DNA of 64,000 nt, taken from an uncultured Opitutia bacterium. GTDB lineage: Bacteria > Verrucomicrobiota > Verrucomicrobiia > Opitutales > UBA953. Shown here one piece after another: positions 1 through 8,120 of the stretch. A program made the position numbers and the translations under genes. Position 1 is the stretch's first letter. Each line of letters starts with the position of its first letter. The notes under the pieces are model-generated. The model worked only from the letters and a program-made list of their open reading frames with translations, made no database searches and had not been told where the DNA came from. Where the stretch lies: assembly GCA_945957395.1 (NCBI GenBank), contig CAMFKE010000001.1:186001-250000 (forward strand). Direction: 5' to 3'.

Positions 1-19
1 CGGGAAGGTCCCGGCTTGC

Positions 20-499
20 TCACGGCCTTTCGCGCAGATGTGCCAGACATTCGCGCAACGCGGGGCCCAGGATGGCGAGGCACTCGCGCACCGCCTTGGG
101 GCTGCCCGGCAGATTCACGATAAGCGTGCGGCCCCGTATTCCCGCCGTGGCCCGGGATAGGATGGCGGTGGGGGCGATCTCGAACGACTTCAGCCGCATG
201 ATTTCGCCGAATCCGGGAAGCTCCTTGCCGATGACCGAGCGTGTGGCTTCGGGCGTGATGTCGCGGTCGGTGGGCCCGGTTCCTCCGGTGGTCACGATGA
301 GTTCGCATCGTTCGTCATCAGCCAGTTCGATGAGCGCGAGCTCGAGTTGCGCGCGATCGTCGGGCAGCAGCCGTATCGCATACTCGGCGGTCTCGCTCGG
401 GAAAATTTTCGCGAGCGACTCCTCTATGGCGGGCCCGCTCAGGTCAAGGTACACGCCGGCGCTGGCGCGGTCGCTGGCGGTGATGCGGCCGATTTTCAT
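20..499 (-). CDS. mogA: MogA/MoaB-family molybdopterin adenylyltransferase
   Basis: The protein has 159 residues, normal for the MoaB/MogA family. This family adenylylates molybdopterin before metal insertion, in the cytoplasm. The family motif [16 protein letters not shown] lies near residues 70-85 and the NLPGSPKAV segment near residue 128; both belong to the MPT-binding fold. Its ATG overlaps the moaC stop by 4 bases (ATGA), so the two are probably translationally coupled. It is the last gene of the minus-strand molybdenum-cofactor cluster visible here. MogA and MoaB cannot be told apart with certainty by eye. Confidence 0.9.
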   Translation of the reverse strand: MKIGRITASDRASAGVYLDLSGPAIEESLAKIFPSETAEYAIRLLPDDRAQLELALIELADDERCELIVTTGGTGPTDRDITPEATRSVIGKELPGFGEIMRLKSFEIAPTAILSRATAGIRGRTLIVNLPGSPKAVRECLAILGPALRECLAHLRERP

Positions 500-942
500 G
501 CCTTCTCCTTTCGGTCCACGCGGATGTCGCCGATGGTCATGCCCTTGTCCACGGCCTTGAGCATGTCATAGAGCGTGAGCGCTGCGACCGACACGGCCGA
601 GAGCGCCTCCATTTCGACGCCTGTTCTGGCGTCGACCGAGGCTTCGGCACGGATCAAGACGCCCTCCTCGATGTATTCGAAGTCCACCGACACGGCGTTG
701 AGCGGCAGCCCGTGACAGAGGGGGATGAGTTCTGCGGTGCGTTTCGCCGCCAGGATGCCCGCGATACGCGCAGCCGCGAGGGCGTCTCCCTTGGGCACTC
801 GGTTGCTGCGAAGGATTTCGAGCGTGTCGGGCGCACAGCGGAGCTTTCCGGTGGCGACGGCACGCCGGCGTTGCACCGGCTTTTCCCCGACATCCACCAT
901 GCGGGCGGCTCCGTGTTCATCGAGATGGGTGAGCTTGTTCAT
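496..942 (-). CDS. moaC: Cyclic pyranopterin monophosphate synthase MoaC
   Basis: MoaC acts after MoaA and forms cyclic pyranopterin monophosphate from the GTP-derived intermediate. The 148-residue product has the family hallmarks: MVDVGEKP near the N-terminus, [15 protein letters not shown] in the middle, and [20 protein letters not shown] followed by KAVDKGM toward the end. The open frame extends further upstream, but that part lies in the 3' end of moaE-moeA; the start [11 protein letters not shown] at 942 follows the upstream stop by two bases and fits the family length. Confidence 0.94.
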   Translation of the reverse strand: MNKLTHLDEHGAARMVDVGEKPVQRRRAVATGKLRCAPDTLEILRSNRVPKGDALAAARIAGILAAKRTAELIPLCHGLPLNAVSVDFEYIEEGVLIRAEASVDARTGVEMEALSAVSVAALTLYDMLKAVDKGMTIGDIRVDRKEKA

Positions 943-944
943 GT

Positions 945-2615
945 TCAAAGCGGATTGCAGAAGGTCGGAAACACCAGCGCCGTGACGGTGTCGCCGGGGC
1001 GCGGCGCGGGAGAATCGGGGGCGATGCGCACCATCGCGTTGGCTCCGGCCAGCGCGCGCACATTGCCCGAGGCGCTCCACGGATAAAGTTGAACGCGCGG
1101 TTCCCCGTTCTCCCAAAACAGGAGCGCCGGGTGGTTCGTCGGGCGCGCGTCAGCCAGGTCGTCGGGGGCGCCCGCCAGCGTGGCCCGGATTTCGCGCACC
1201 AGTTCGGATTCGCCGCGCAGCCGGGCGATGGCGGGAATCACGAAGGTGTGGAAGGCCGCCCAGTGCGACAGGGGGTTGCCGGGCAAACCGAACGCGACGC
1301 CGCCGTTGCACGAGCCGAAGATGAGCGGTTTTCCCGGGCGCACATTCACGCCGCCGCGAATGGCGATGTCGTAGCCGAGGTCGCGCAGCAGCTTCTCCGT
1401 GAAATCTCCGGCACCGGGGCCGGCGCCGCCGGAGACGAGCAATAGGTCGGGTGTGTGTTTCGCGATATCCGCACGCACCGTCGCGAGCGCGGCATCGTAG
1501 TTTTCGCGCAGGTGAGCCTGGCGTACGGTTTCCCCAAGAGAGCCGAGCAACGCGGCGATGAGAGGTCCGTTGCTGTCGAAAATGAATCCGGCTTTCGCGG
1601 TCTCGCCCGGCGCTAGGATTTCGTCGCCGGTCGTATAATGCAGGATGCTCAGCGGGCGCGTGGTGCGCGCCGAGGCTTTCCCGAGGGAGGCCAGGAGGGC
1701 GACGCCTCCGGGCGAAAGGGGCGGTCCGGGTTCAATGAGCGTCTCGCCCTCGCGGGCGTCCGCACCGCGCGAATGCACATGCCGCAGCTCCGGAATTTTT
1801 CCGCAGGAAAGGGTGTCGCCGTCGCGCCGCACGCACTCGACGGGCAACACGCGCACCGGATGTCGGCAGAGCAGGGCGGTGCCCGTGGACACACGCACCG
1901 CCTCGTCCGGAGCAAGGTCGGTCACACCCGCGTCGTCCGTTTGCGCGGTGCGCGCGACTCGCCAGTCGTGCCGGTCTTCGTCGGCGCGCACGGCGAAACC
2001 GTCCATCGTGGCGCGAGCGGTGCGCGGCAAATCATGCGGGGCGATGACCGTTTCGCGCAGGGTGCGCCCGGCGCACCGGGAGAGAGGCGTGTCGACCGAC
2101 TCCGTCAGCGGGGTCTTTTCGCGAATGATGCGAACCGCATCGGAGACCTGCATTGCCGGTTGCGGATTGCTGCACGCGGATTGACGAGCGGACACGCCGT
2201 TCGAGCCGGACGCATCGGCGGCGCGTGATCCGCAATCCGCGAGCACTTCGGCCTTCCAGATTGGCACATCCTGCTTGAGGCGGTTCATCAAGGTTTCGAG
2301 GTATCGGATGCCTTCGCCGCGGTGCGCGCTCGCCACGCCCACATAAACGGCCGTCTCGCCGACGCGCACCAGGCCTTCCCGATGGATGAACAGGACGCCT
2401 CGAACCGGGTGCTGAGCTGCGATTTCCTCATGAATGCGGCGCAACTGCCGCTCGGCCATCGCATGATAAATCTCGTAGCGCAGCCCGCCGATTGACCGGC
2501 CCGACTCGAGCCCGCGAACCATGCCGCGAAACTCCAGCCAAGCGCCCATGCCGGGATCCTCGGGCGGCTCCGGCACGACGATGGGCGAGGAGGTGAAGGT
2601 GATGGAAAATGACAT
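945..2615 (-). CDS. MoaE-MoeA fusion protein (molybdopterin synthase large subunit + molybdenum insertase)
   Basis: This 556-residue frame joins two normally separate enzymes. Residues 1 to about 127 are MoaE, the catalytic subunit that takes sulfur from MoaD; the active-site lysine region PIWKAE is at 118-123. Residues 155-556 are MoeA, which inserts molybdate into adenylylated molybdopterin. MoeA motifs seen are [15 protein letters not shown] (near 195-209), [20 protein letters not shown] and GLPGNPLS. The linker, about residues 128-154, coincides with a degenerate 7-bp tandem repeat. The MoeA loop that usually reads TG.P.P.GADAVV is divergent ([12 protein letters not shown]), but the following VE is kept. 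It lies between moaD and moaC. No stop codon separates the two parts. Confidence 0.9.
   Translation of the reverse strand: MSFSITFTSSPIVVPEPPEDPGMGAWLEFRGMVRGLESGRSIGGLRYEIYHAMAERQLRRIHEEIAAQHPVRGVLFIHREGLVRVGETAVYVGVASAHRGEGIRYLETLMNRLKQDVPIWKAEVLADCGSRAADASGSNGVSARQSACSNPQPAMQVSDAVRIIREKTPLTESVDTPLSRCAGRTLRETVIAPHDLPRTARATMDGFAVRADEDRHDWRVARTAQTDDAGVTDLAPDEAVRVSTGTALLCRHPVRVLPVECVRRDGDTLSCGKIPELRHVHSRGADAREGETLIEPGPPLSPGGVALLASLGKASARTTRPLSILHYTTGDEILAPGETAKAGFIFDSNGPLIAALLGSLGETVRQAHLRENYDAALATVRADIAKHTPDLLLVSGGAGPGAGDFTEKLLRDLGYDIAIRGGVNVRPGKPLIFGSCNGGVAFGLPGNPLSHWAAFHTFVIPAIARLRGESELVREIRATLAGAPDDLADARPTNHPALLFWENGEPRVQLYPWSASGNVRALAGANAMVRIAPDSPAPRPGDTVTALVFPTFCNPL
2150..2184. repeat. 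Degenerate heptanucleotide tandem repeat in the MoaE-MoeA linker
   Basis: About five imperfect 7-bp units resembling GGATTGC (GCATTGC, CGGTTGC, GGATTGC, TGCACGC, GGATTGA) lie exactly where the MoaE and MoeA domains join. Similar units recur at 3339, 5492, 5594 and 31408. Confidence 0.5.
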
Positions 2616-2640
2616 GGGAATGTGATTTGTCTTCTCGTAT

Positions 2641-2883
2641 TCATCCGCCGGAGACAGGCGTGATGAACACCACCTCGTCGCCGTCGCGCAGGGGTGTGTG
2701 CTGCGGGGCGAACTCGCCGTTCACAGCGAGGCGAACGGAGACCTTCAGCGCACCGAGGGCGGGGAACTCGGATTCCAGGTCGTTCCAGAGGAGTTCGCCC
2801 GTGAGCCCCGGTGTCGCGGCCACGGCGCGCTCAGTTGCGCCGCAAAGGGTGCGCATCTGCGCGAAAAACAGGAGGCGTATCAT
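2641..2883 (-). CDS. moaD: Molybdopterin synthase sulfur carrier MoaD
   Basis: This is a small ubiquitin-like protein of 80 residues ending in the diagnostic Gly-Gly (PVSGG). The C-terminal glycine is thiocarboxylated and delivers sulfur to the MoaE active site. The N-terminal strand MIRLLFFAQMRTLCG and the segment AVNGEFA...PLRDGDEVVFITPVSGG are typical of MoaD/ThiS folds. It is immediately upstream of the MoaE-MoeA fusion with which it must work. No MoeB-like activating enzyme lies in the window, so that gene must be elsewhere. Confidence 0.93.
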   Translation of the reverse strand: MIRLLFFAQMRTLCGATERAVAATPGLTGELLWNDLESEFPALGALKVSVRLAVNGEFAPQHTPLRDGDEVVFITPVSGG

Positions 2884-2989
2884 GGGCGGTTCAGGCTTCA
2901 GGTTTGAGGTTTCACGAGGAGTTCGGCGCGTGGGAAAGACTTGGCCTTTTGCGCGCTCCCTCCGGAAATGAGGTTATGGCGAAGGTGGG

Positions 2990-3760
2990 TCAGATGGCGT
3001 TTATGAAGCATTTCGCTGCGGCCACGGAGAGCGCGGCACCCAGCGCACGGCGAAGGGCGATAGGTGAGGCTTTGCGCGCGCCGACCTGTGCGCCGAGCGC
3101 GCCCGCGATGACCACGATGCCGATGAGCACGGGGGATGGTGACCAGCCCGAAGGCCACCGGGCGGCGGAGAGACCGGCGGCGGAGTTCACGAAGATGTAG
3201 GCGGCGGATATGCCGGCGGATTCGAACGGTGCGGCCGCTCCGGCGAGGATGAGCGCGGGCCCGAGGAAGACGCCGCCTCCGATGCCACAGGCTCCGGCCA
3301 CGAAGCCGAGCGCCGCGCCGACGGGAATCCACAGGAGGGGAATGCGGATTGCCGTATGCGGATTGCGGAGGTCTGAAGGTGATTCGGAGTCCGGGGCGCT
3401 TTTCTCTAAGACTCCGGGGAACGCCGTGCGGAATGCCGCGAGCAGGATGGCGAGCCCCACGACGGCCCAGAAGAGGGGGGCCGGCGCGCCGAGTCTGCCG
3501 CCCAGCCATGCGGCGGGCATGCCGCCGAGCGCGCAACAGGCCCAGAGTCGCCAGCGGAATCCGCCGCGGGACAGGAATGTAAGCCAGGCGATTCCGGCGA
3601 CCGCTATGTTCAGCGAGAGCGCGGTGACACGCATATCGTCCTGCGGCCAATCGGTCATGCCCATGATCGCCAGGTAGGCCGAGCCGCCGCCGTGCCCCAC
3701 CAACGCGTAGAGAAACGCGGCGGCGGCGAACAGCAGGAGCGTTGGCAGGGAGGTTGGCAT
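2990..3760 (-). CDS. TSUP (TauE/SafE) family membrane permease
   Basis: This is a 256-residue integral membrane protein with roughly eight hydrophobic segments and the duplicated glycine motifs of the TauE/SafE family (VGHGGGSAYLA near the N-terminus and GACGIGGGVFLGPALIL near residue 160). TSUP proteins move sulfite, sulfonates or other organosulfur anions across the inner membrane. It sits between moaA and moaD. The central loop (NPHTAIRIP) is encoded by a degenerate 7-bp repeat tract. The substrate cannot be read from the sequence; a link to sulfur supply or to a sulfite-handling molybdoenzyme is only suggested by context. Confidence 0.85.
   Translation of the reverse strand: MPTSLPTLLLFAAAAFLYALVGHGGGSAYLAIMGMTDWPQDDMRVTALSLNIAVAGIAWLTFLSRGGFRWRLWACCALGGMPAAWLGGRLGAPAPLFWAVVGLAILLAAFRTAFPGVLEKSAPDSESPSDLRNPHTAIRIPLLWIPVGAALGFVAGACGIGGGVFLGPALILAGAAAPFESAGISAAYIFVNSAAGLSAARWPSGWSPSPVLIGIVVIAGALGAQVGARKASPIALRRALGAALSVAAAKCFINAI
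3339..3366. repeat. Degenerate heptanucleotide tandem repeat inside the TSUP gene
   Basis: Four 7-bp units (GGAATGC, GGATTGC, CGTATGC, GGATTGC) encode the cytoplasmic-type loop between the two halves of the permease. The tract is 28 bp, not a multiple of three, yet the gene is open across it. Confidence 0.6.
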
Positions 3761-3864
3761 GGCTGCGAGCGTGATTCGGTTTCAGCGGTCCTGTGATTCG
3801 GGGCCGCGCAGCGATGTGCTCACGGAAAACCCAATATCGATAACTGAATCACCGTTGTTCATCG

Positions 3865-4938
3865 TCATCCGCCGATGGCGGTCATGGGGCGGTCCGGTCG
3901 GTAGTTTTCGCGGAACGCATGCGCCTCGGGCTTGCGACGCAGCGCGGCGCGGAAGATTTCGGCGATGCTATTGGGCGAAATCGAAGGGCGTAGGGCCGGC
4001 ATGAGGTCGGTTTCGTCGTGGTGACCGAGGCAGGGCCTCAGTTTTCCGTCGGCGGTCATGCGCATCTTGTTGCAGCCCGCGCAGAAACTGAGGTTGGTGA
4101 TGGCGCCGATGAAGCCGACCGAGGAGCCGAACACGGGCAGCCGGCGGTAGGTCGCCGGGCCGTCCCCGTGTCGGCGTTCGTCCGACTCCATCGGTGTGCG
4201 CGCGGCGATGGAGCGCATGACTTCGCCCGCCGGCAGAAAGTTTTTCTCGGTGAGCACGTCGGAGCGGGATACCGGCATGAGTTCGATGAAGCGCAGCAGG
4301 CAGTCGTTGATGGCGGCGTATTCGATGAGCGGGAAAATCTCCGTCTCGTTCAATCCGCGCATGAGCACGCAGTTGAGCTTTACGCGTAGGCCGGCGGCCC
4401 TGGCGGCGCGGATGCCTTCGAGCACGCGTTCCACCCGGCCGCCCGTGATGCGCGCGTAGGTGGCGGGGGTTAACGCGTCCAGGCTGACATTCACTGCGCG
4501 AGCGCCGGCGCGGGCGAGCCTGTCGGCGAGCGGCGCGAGGAGAAGGCCGTTTGTGGAAATCGAAAGGGTGTCGATGCCGCGCAAGGCGGTGAGCCGGGCG
4601 ATCAGCTCGGCGATACCTTCTCGCACTAGCGGTTCGCCGCCGGTGATGCGAAGCTTGGTGACCCCCTCGCGTGCGAATACGCCGGCGCAGGCGACCACCT
4701 CGTCGTCGGTGAGGATTTCAGCGCGTTGGCGCCATCCCTTGAATCCTTCCGGCAGGCAATAGAGGCAGCGCTCGTTGCACCGGTCGGTGACGGATATCCG
4801 CATGTAGTCGATGCAGCGTCCGAAAGGGTCGATGGAGGCGGGCGCGCCAAGCCCTCCTTGGGAAACGCCCGGGGTGATGTCGTTTTCGAAATTCACGGCG
4901 TCGGCGGTTTCAGCCCGCGGGTGCGGGCGGCCGGTCAT
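3865..4938 (-). CDS. moaA: GTP 3',8-cyclase MoaA
   Basis: This radical-SAM enzyme catalyses the first step of molybdenum-cofactor synthesis. The 357-residue product has the SAM-cluster motif CNERCLYC near residue 53, followed by TGGEPLVR, and a C-terminal cluster site FCAGCNKMRMTADGKLRPC. It ends in Gly-Gly (TAIGG), as active MoaA proteins do. The first 35 or so residues look unconserved and overlap the 3' end of mobA by 29 bp, so the real start may be internal. Both clusters appear intact. Confidence 0.94.
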   Translation of the reverse strand: MTGRPHPRAETADAVNFENDITPGVSQGGLGAPASIDPFGRCIDYMRISVTDRCNERCLYCLPEGFKGWRQRAEILTDDEVVACAGVFAREGVTKLRITGGEPLVREGIAELIARLTALRGIDTLSISTNGLLLAPLADRLARAGARAVNVSLDALTPATYARITGGRVERVLEGIRAARAAGLRVKLNCVLMRGLNETEIFPLIEYAAINDCLLRFIELMPVSRSDVLTEKNFLPAGEVMRSIAARTPMESDERRHGDGPATYRRLPVFGSSVGFIGAITNLSFCAGCNKMRMTADGKLRPCLGHHDETDLMPALRPSISPNSIAEIFRAALRRKPEAHAFRENYRPDRPMTAIGG

Positions 4939-5539
4939 CCGGCGAATTGCGGTTGAACAGTGCTACGACTGAGACCGGCGGCGCCGGAAGGATCCGCATG
5001 AGCCCCCTTTGCTCGGCTTCGCCTATCGCGTCGCGCATGCCGAAGTCGCCTCCTCTCACGCGGCGGCGAAGCAAAGCGGCGAAGTATTTGGGGTAGACGG
5101 CGGCGAGCGGTTCGACGCCCGTGACGGTCGCATACGCGACCCCGCGGCGAGGCTTGGCCAGGTCCAGAAGTTGCGCGAGGACGGGGCGGGACATGTCGGG
5201 CATGTCGGTGGCGAGCACGATCAGGTGAGTGGCTTCGGGCGCGGCGTCGAAGCCGGCAAGAATTCCGGATGCCGGACCTTCCCCTTCCCGGTCGAGGACC
5301 ACCAAGGTGTCTCCGTTTACCGGATACTCCACGCCCGGCCGTCCGCTGACGAGCACCCGGGCGCAACCCGCCTCGCGGAGCAGCCGGGCTTGCCGCGCGA
5401 CCATCGCTTCCCCGTCTTTGGCCAGCAGGGCCTTGTCCGCGCCCATGCGGGATGAACGCCCGCCCGCGAGGACGAGTCCGACAATGGAACTCGGAATGCG
5501 GAACGCGGAATGCGGAATGCGGAACGGTGTCGGCGCCAC
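4910..5539 (-). CDS. mobA: Molybdenum cofactor guanylyltransferase MobA
   Basis: MobA transfers GMP to molybdenum-molybdopterin. The nucleotide-binding signature VGLVLAGGRSSRMGADKALL is complete, and LATDMPDMSRP and GVEPLAAVYPK are further family motifs. The start is uncertain: a GTG at 5539 gives 209 residues, close to family length, while an ATG at 5665 lies deep in the MOSC gene. There is no start codon directly before the conserved core. The N-terminal lead (FRIPHSAFRIP) is translated from a 7-bp tandem repeat. The MOSC frame enters this gene in another reading frame, so a MOSC-MobA fusion in some cells or relatives is plausible. Confidence 0.85.
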   Translation of the reverse strand: MAPTPFRIPHSAFRIPSSIVGLVLAGGRSSRMGADKALLAKDGEAMVARQARLLREAGCARVLVSGRPGVEYPVNGDTLVVLDREGEGPASGILAGFDAAPEATHLIVLATDMPDMSRPVLAQLLDLAKPRRGVAYATVTGVEPLAAVYPKYFAALLRRRVRGGDFGMRDAIGEAEQRGLMRILPAPPVSVVALFNRNSPDDRPPAPAG

Positions 5540-6113
5540 TCGTGAGGGGCGAAATGGCAACCGCGGAAGCCGAAGGGGCACCCGATGTTCCAAGTTTCGA
5601 GTTCCGAGCTCCGATTTCGTTCGTTGGCTGCGCATCCGGGCTGACGACGAGCTCGTCTCCCGCACGAATCACGCCGTCGGTGAGGATTTTGCAGCGCAGG
5701 CCGCCGCGCCCCTTGAGCCAGGTTTCTGCGCCGGGGCCGACCGCTTCGTCCATCCAGGCGCAGGGGCGGCATTCCTCGACAGCGAGGAGGCGCACCGGGC
5801 CGACAAGGAATTCGCGTCCGATCAGGGCGTTGAGGTCGACGCCCTCGGTGAAGAGGTTGCGGCGCACCGCCGAAGGGGGCTTCGGAGCGAGGTTGTTCTC
5901 GGCGAGCAGCGCGCGAAAGACTTCGAGGGAGAACAGGGTGACCTGACCTTTGTAGTCCGGCTTGTGGTCGAGGAACCGGTCGCCGATCAGACCGCGCCCG
6001 GCCAGGCACTCCACGGCGTCCACCGGCGTGACGGCGTTTTCTCCGGCGGCGAATCCGTGACGGCCGAAGTAGTTGTGTCCGGGGGAGATGAAGATGTGGC
6101 GGACTGTTGGCAT
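4935..6113 (-). CDS. MOSC-domain protein whose open frame runs on through mobA
   Basis: The start MPTVRHIFIS at 6113 begins a MOSC domain (molybdenum-cofactor sulfurase C-terminal-like), with PVDAVECLAGRGLIGDRF, RRNLFTEGVDLNALIG and the cysteine segment EECRPCAWMD. The recognisable domain ends near GDELVV (about 5640). No stop follows: the frame stays open to 4935 through out-of-frame mobA sequence, giving low-complexity Arg-rich residues that look non-natural. In family members the protein normally stops soon after the domain. The 3' part contains two heptanucleotide tracts, and loss of one 7-bp unit would put MOSC in frame with MobA. MOSC proteins bind the cofactor or its sulfur; the exact job here is unknown. 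Confidence 0.75.
   Translation of the reverse strand: MPTVRHIFISPGHNYFGRHGFAAGENAVTPVDAVECLAGRGLIGDRFLDHKPDYKGQVTLFSLEVFRALLAENNLAPKPPSAVRRNLFTEGVDLNALIGREFLVGPVRLLAVEECRPCAWMDEAVGPGAETWLKGRGGLRCKILTDGVIRAGDELVVSPDAQPTNEIGARNSKLGTSGAPSASAVAISPLTSGADTVPHSAFRVPHSEFHCRTRPRGRAFIPHGRGQGPAGQRRGSDGRAASPAAPRGGLRPGARQRTAGRGVSGKRRHLGGPRPGRGRSGIRNSCRLRRRARSHSPDRARHRHARHVPPRPRATSGPGQASPRGRVCDRHGRRTARRRLPQILRRFASPPRERRRLRHARRDRRSRAKGAHADPSGAAGLSRSTVQPQFAG
5492..5526. repeat. Five-unit heptanucleotide tandem repeat at the MOSC/MobA junction
   Basis: The units are CGGAATG, CGGAACG, CGGAATG, CGGAATG, CGGAACG with no gaps. The length of 7 is not a multiple of three, so gain or loss of a unit changes the reading frame leaving the MOSC domain. 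Confidence 0.85.
5594..5614. repeat. Second short heptanucleotide tract, 3' end of MOSC coding region
   Basis: Three adjacent 7-bp units (GTTTCGA, GTTCCGA, GCTCCGA), related in style to the tract at 5492, lie just after the conserved MOSC domain. Confidence 0.55.
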
Positions 6114-6260
6114 CGGTTGTCCGGCGAGGGCGCGCGGGAATCGTTCGGAATTGAAATCGTCGCACCGCCGGACGGCCACCGCGAAGTGGTTCGCGCCGGG
6201 GCCGTCGGGCGCGATTCGTGAAAGTTTCAGCAGCGCCTCCCGCAGACCGGTTTCGGGCAC

Positions 6261-6290
6261 GAAAAAACCGCGCCGGTGACGGCGCGGTTT
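6261..6290 (-). terminator. Intrinsic terminator after der
   Basis: A 10-bp perfect stem (AAACCGCGCC / GGCGCGGTTT) with a 6-nt loop is followed on the minus strand by a T-run. It lies 23 bp past the der stop. Confidence 0.88.
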
Positions 6291-6312
6291 TCGATAAGCC
6301 GAAGCTGGTTGC

Positions 6313-7998
6313 TTACTTGCGCTTGCGCTGCTGGTCGGACTCGCCGCGTACCTTGAAGCCGCCGGATTTGCCGGCCTTGCGGGCGGGCCCGGCCTTGGCT
6401 TTGGAAATGCGCGGGCCCGCCGGCTTTTTCTTGGCGGGTGCTCCGGCCGCGGCGGCGCGGTTGGCCTTCTTGGGCTTGGCTTCGCCGGTGGCGTTGTACT
6501 TGCCCACGCGTCCTGCGGACGCCTTTTCCTGGCGCTTGGAGCCGACGACGGCGGTCTGCTGGTCCTTGAAGAAGGCGCGGTTGGGGTCGTCGTCCTTGGG
6601 CTTGCCGATGTAGCGCAGCTTGAGCGGGACGCCGGAGAGGTCGAAGGCTTCGTGCAGGCCCGAGTCGAGGTAACGCTCGTACTGGGTGTCGAGGCGGTCG
6701 TAGCTGTTGCAGTAGAAGCGGATGGTGAGCGGGCGCGTGTGCGTCTGCGTGGCGTAGTAGCACTTGAAGCGGCGGCCAGACACGAGGCGCGGCGGGTTCT
6801 TTTCGAAGAGCTTCTCGACGGCCTTGTTGAGCTGGCCGGTGGAGATCTTCTGGTACATGCGCCGGTGGATTTCGCGCGTCTCGGCCAGGATGGTCTCGGT
6901 GCGGAAGTCGGTCTTGGCGGAGGTGAAGAGGACGGGCGAATCGGGCAGGAAGAACAGCTCCGAGCGCAGGGCGGCCTTGTACTTGCGGCGGAACTCGGAT
7001 TCGTCCGAGTAGCCTTCGACAAGCTCGCCGGCGCGGAACTGCTTGTGCACGAGGTCCCACTTGTTGACCACGATGATGAGTCCGGCGCCGGATTCTGCCA
7101 CCTTGCCCGCGAGCTGCTTGTCCATGCGCGTCACGCCTTCCTCGGCGGAAAGCACGAGCACGACGACATCGGCCTGTTCGAGGGCCTCGTCGGAGCGCAG
7201 CTCGGAGAAGTAGTCGAGCACATCGTGCTTGGTGGACGCTCGGCGGCCCGCGGTGTCGACGAGCTCGAAGTGCCAGGTCTCGCCGGTCTCGGTGCTGTAA
7301 TCGAGGTTGCACTTCACCGGGTCGCGCGTGGTGCCGGCGATTTCGGACACGACGAGGCGGTCGCTCTTGAGCAGGCGGTTGCCGATGGAGCTCTTGCCCA
7401 CATTGGGACGACCGGCCACGCAGATCTTGATGCGCTCAGGGGCGGGCGCTCCGACCTGAAGGCCGGTGGCCTCGGGCTTGGGGCCCAGGATGCCGGCGAT
7501 TTTGGCGAGCAGGAAGCCCACGCCGGTGCCGTGTTCGGCGGACACCATGACGGGCGCGCCGAAGCCGAGCTTGAAGAAGTCGTTGGACGAGTAGGAGCGC
7601 TCCTCGTTGTCGCACTTGTTGGCGACGAGGATGACCTTCTTGCCGTACTTGCGCAGCTTGGTCGCCACGGTCTCGTCGAGCGGCACGCAGCCCTCGTTCA
7701 CATCGACCACGAAGATGACGATGCCGGCGGCCTGGATGGCGAAGTCGACCTGCTCCTCGATGGCGTTGGTGATCACCTTGGGCGTGAGCTTGGTGACCAG
7801 GCCGATGCCGCCGGTGTCCATGAGCAGGAAGCCCTGCTCCGGGCATTCCTCGGCGATGAGGTCGCGCGTCACGCCGGGCGCGTCGTGCACGATGGACACG
7901 CGCCTGTTGAGGATGCGGTTGAACAGACGGCTCTTGCCGACGTTGGGGCGTCCGACGATGGCGACGCTGCGCGGAATTTCCTGTGAGGAGGAAGACAT
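6313..7998 (-). CDS. der: Ribosome biogenesis GTPase Der
   Basis: This essential GTPase has two G domains in tandem and assists 50S assembly. Both P-loops read GRPNVGKS (near residues 16 and 196), with DTGG and DTAGR switch motifs and NKCD / NKWD specificity motifs. A KH-like domain follows. The protein has 561 residues, longer than the usual 440-490, because of a lysine/alanine-rich C-terminal tail from about residue 480 (KPKKANRAAAAGAPAKKKPAG), probably RNA- or ribosome-binding. It has its own terminator and sits alone between the molybdenum cluster and rlmN. Confidence 0.95.
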   Translation of the reverse strand: MSSSSQEIPRSVAIVGRPNVGKSRLFNRILNRRVSIVHDAPGVTRDLIAEECPEQGFLLMDTGGIGLVTKLTPKVITNAIEEQVDFAIQAAGIVIFVVDVNEGCVPLDETVATKLRKYGKKVILVANKCDNEERSYSSNDFFKLGFGAPVMVSAEHGTGVGFLLAKIAGILGPKPEATGLQVGAPAPERIKICVAGRPNVGKSSIGNRLLKSDRLVVSEIAGTTRDPVKCNLDYSTETGETWHFELVDTAGRRASTKHDVLDYFSELRSDEALEQADVVVLVLSAEEGVTRMDKQLAGKVAESGAGLIIVVNKWDLVHKQFRAGELVEGYSDESEFRRKYKAALRSELFFLPDSPVLFTSAKTDFRTETILAETREIHRRMYQKISTGQLNKAVEKLFEKNPPRLVSGRRFKCYYATQTHTRPLTIRFYCNSYDRLDTQYERYLDSGLHEAFDLSGVPLKLRYIGKPKDDDPNRAFFKDQQTAVVGSKRQEKASAGRVGKYNATGEAKPKKANRAAAAGAPAKKKPAGPRISKAKAGPARKAGKSGGFKVRGESDQQRKRK

Positions 7999-8120
7999 GC
8001 GGCGCAGGGTTCGGGCGTCGCGACGGAATGCAAGCGGGGAGACGGGGGATTTGCTGATTGCTCGGCCCCGGGGTCATCGGGCGACGGCCCGTCCTTGGCC
8101 GGGTCCGCGGGGAATTGCGT

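Noticed and set aside
6114-6260. Possible coding extension upstream of the MOSC start (GTG at 6260)
   Set aside because: The residues look protein-like, but the der terminator lies directly at that point and the MOSC family starts at MPTVRHIF; kept only as a doubt.
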